Source: Thiomonas sp. (GTDB lineage: Bacteria; Pseudomonadota; Gammaproteobacteria; Burkholderiales; Burkholderiaceae_C). From it: a DNA stretch of 6,201 bases. The translations under genes were made by a program, and so were the position numbers. The stretch is from positions 1 through 6,201 of the forward strand of contig JAQTVS010000170.1 of NCBI GenBank assembly GCA_028706735.1, given 5' to 3'. Under the pieces are notes generated by a model that saw only the letters and a program-made list of their open reading frames with translations, was not told the origin of the DNA and did no database searches. Positions 6,105 through 6,201 of the stretch are shown here, piece by piece (position 1 is the first letter of the stretch; every line of letters begins with the position of its first letter).

Positions 6105-6201
6105 GCTCGGCCTGCACGCCCGCGCATCGGCCAAGCTCACCAAACTCGCGGGCCAGTTTCCCTGCGATATTTTCATTTCCAAGGGCGCGCGCCGCGTCAA
6201 T
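6073..6201 (+). CDS. ptsH: HPr phosphocarrier protein, N-terminal part (cut by the window end)
   Basis: HPr passes phosphate from enzyme I to EIIA proteins. The visible 43 residues contain 'NKLGLHARASAKLTKLAG', with the active His at position 15 and Arg17 when ATG 6073 is the start. This is exactly the canonical numbering. The Ser46 region targeted by HPr kinase lies beyond the window. The gene overlaps EIIA by 32 nt in another frame, so the two are surely co-transcribed. An alternative in-frame ATG at 6037 would add 12 residues and has a better-placed AGG (6025-6027), whereas 6073 has no ribosome site of its own. I prefer 6073 on family length, and its translation may depend on ribosomes finishing EIIA. 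Enzyme I (ptsI) would be expected next. Confidence 0.93.
   Translation, partial: MPQRTIQVSNKLGLHARASAKLTKLAGQFPCDIFISKGARRVN

Overview
The window is GC-rich bacterial DNA with ordinary dense gene packing. It carries two transcription units plus one single gene, with no insertion sequence, CRISPR, tRNA or rRNA signal. The lipoprotein with a 'DWRDVRP' start to its mature part, followed by a mannose-type PTS EIIA and HPr, is a layout I associate with Betaproteobacteria (Burkholderiales). A sulfur- or metal-habitat relative such as Thiomonas is a guess, not something the sequence proves.

Minus strand, 4189 down to 1: a tripartite RND efflux operon read right to left. It runs outer-membrane TolC-type channel (4189-2717), periplasmic lipid-anchored adaptor (2639-1539), then inner-membrane RND permease (1546 to beyond position 1; only the first 515 codons are present). 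Adaptor and permease overlap by 8 nt and are probably translationally coupled. Channel and adaptor are separated by 77 nt that hold a strong GC-rich hairpin. The three products together would form one trans-envelope, proton-driven export channel; the substrate cannot be read from the sequence.

Upstream of the operon (4190-4431) is a 242-nt non-coding stretch. Its AT-rich core at 4331-4373 contains an extended -10 promoter reading toward the channel gene, overlaid by a concentric double inverted repeat that looks like a repressor operator. A second perfect 7+7 dyad lies further upstream, just beyond the end of the next gene. No regulator gene is visible in the window.

Minus strand, 4977-4432: an exported thioredoxin-fold protein with a CPFC active site. 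It is divergent from the plus-strand unit, with only 39 nt between start codons.

Plus strand, 5017-6201: a small lipoprotein of unknown function (two cysteines in the mature part besides the lipidated one), then a PTS EIIA-Man-type protein, then HPr (ptsH, cut by the window edge). EIIA and HPr overlap by 32 nt. In organisms of this type the EI/HPr/EIIA set is generally a regulatory phosphorelay rather than a sugar importer. I found no clear new biological system; the most interesting item is the regulatory architecture in front of the efflux operon.
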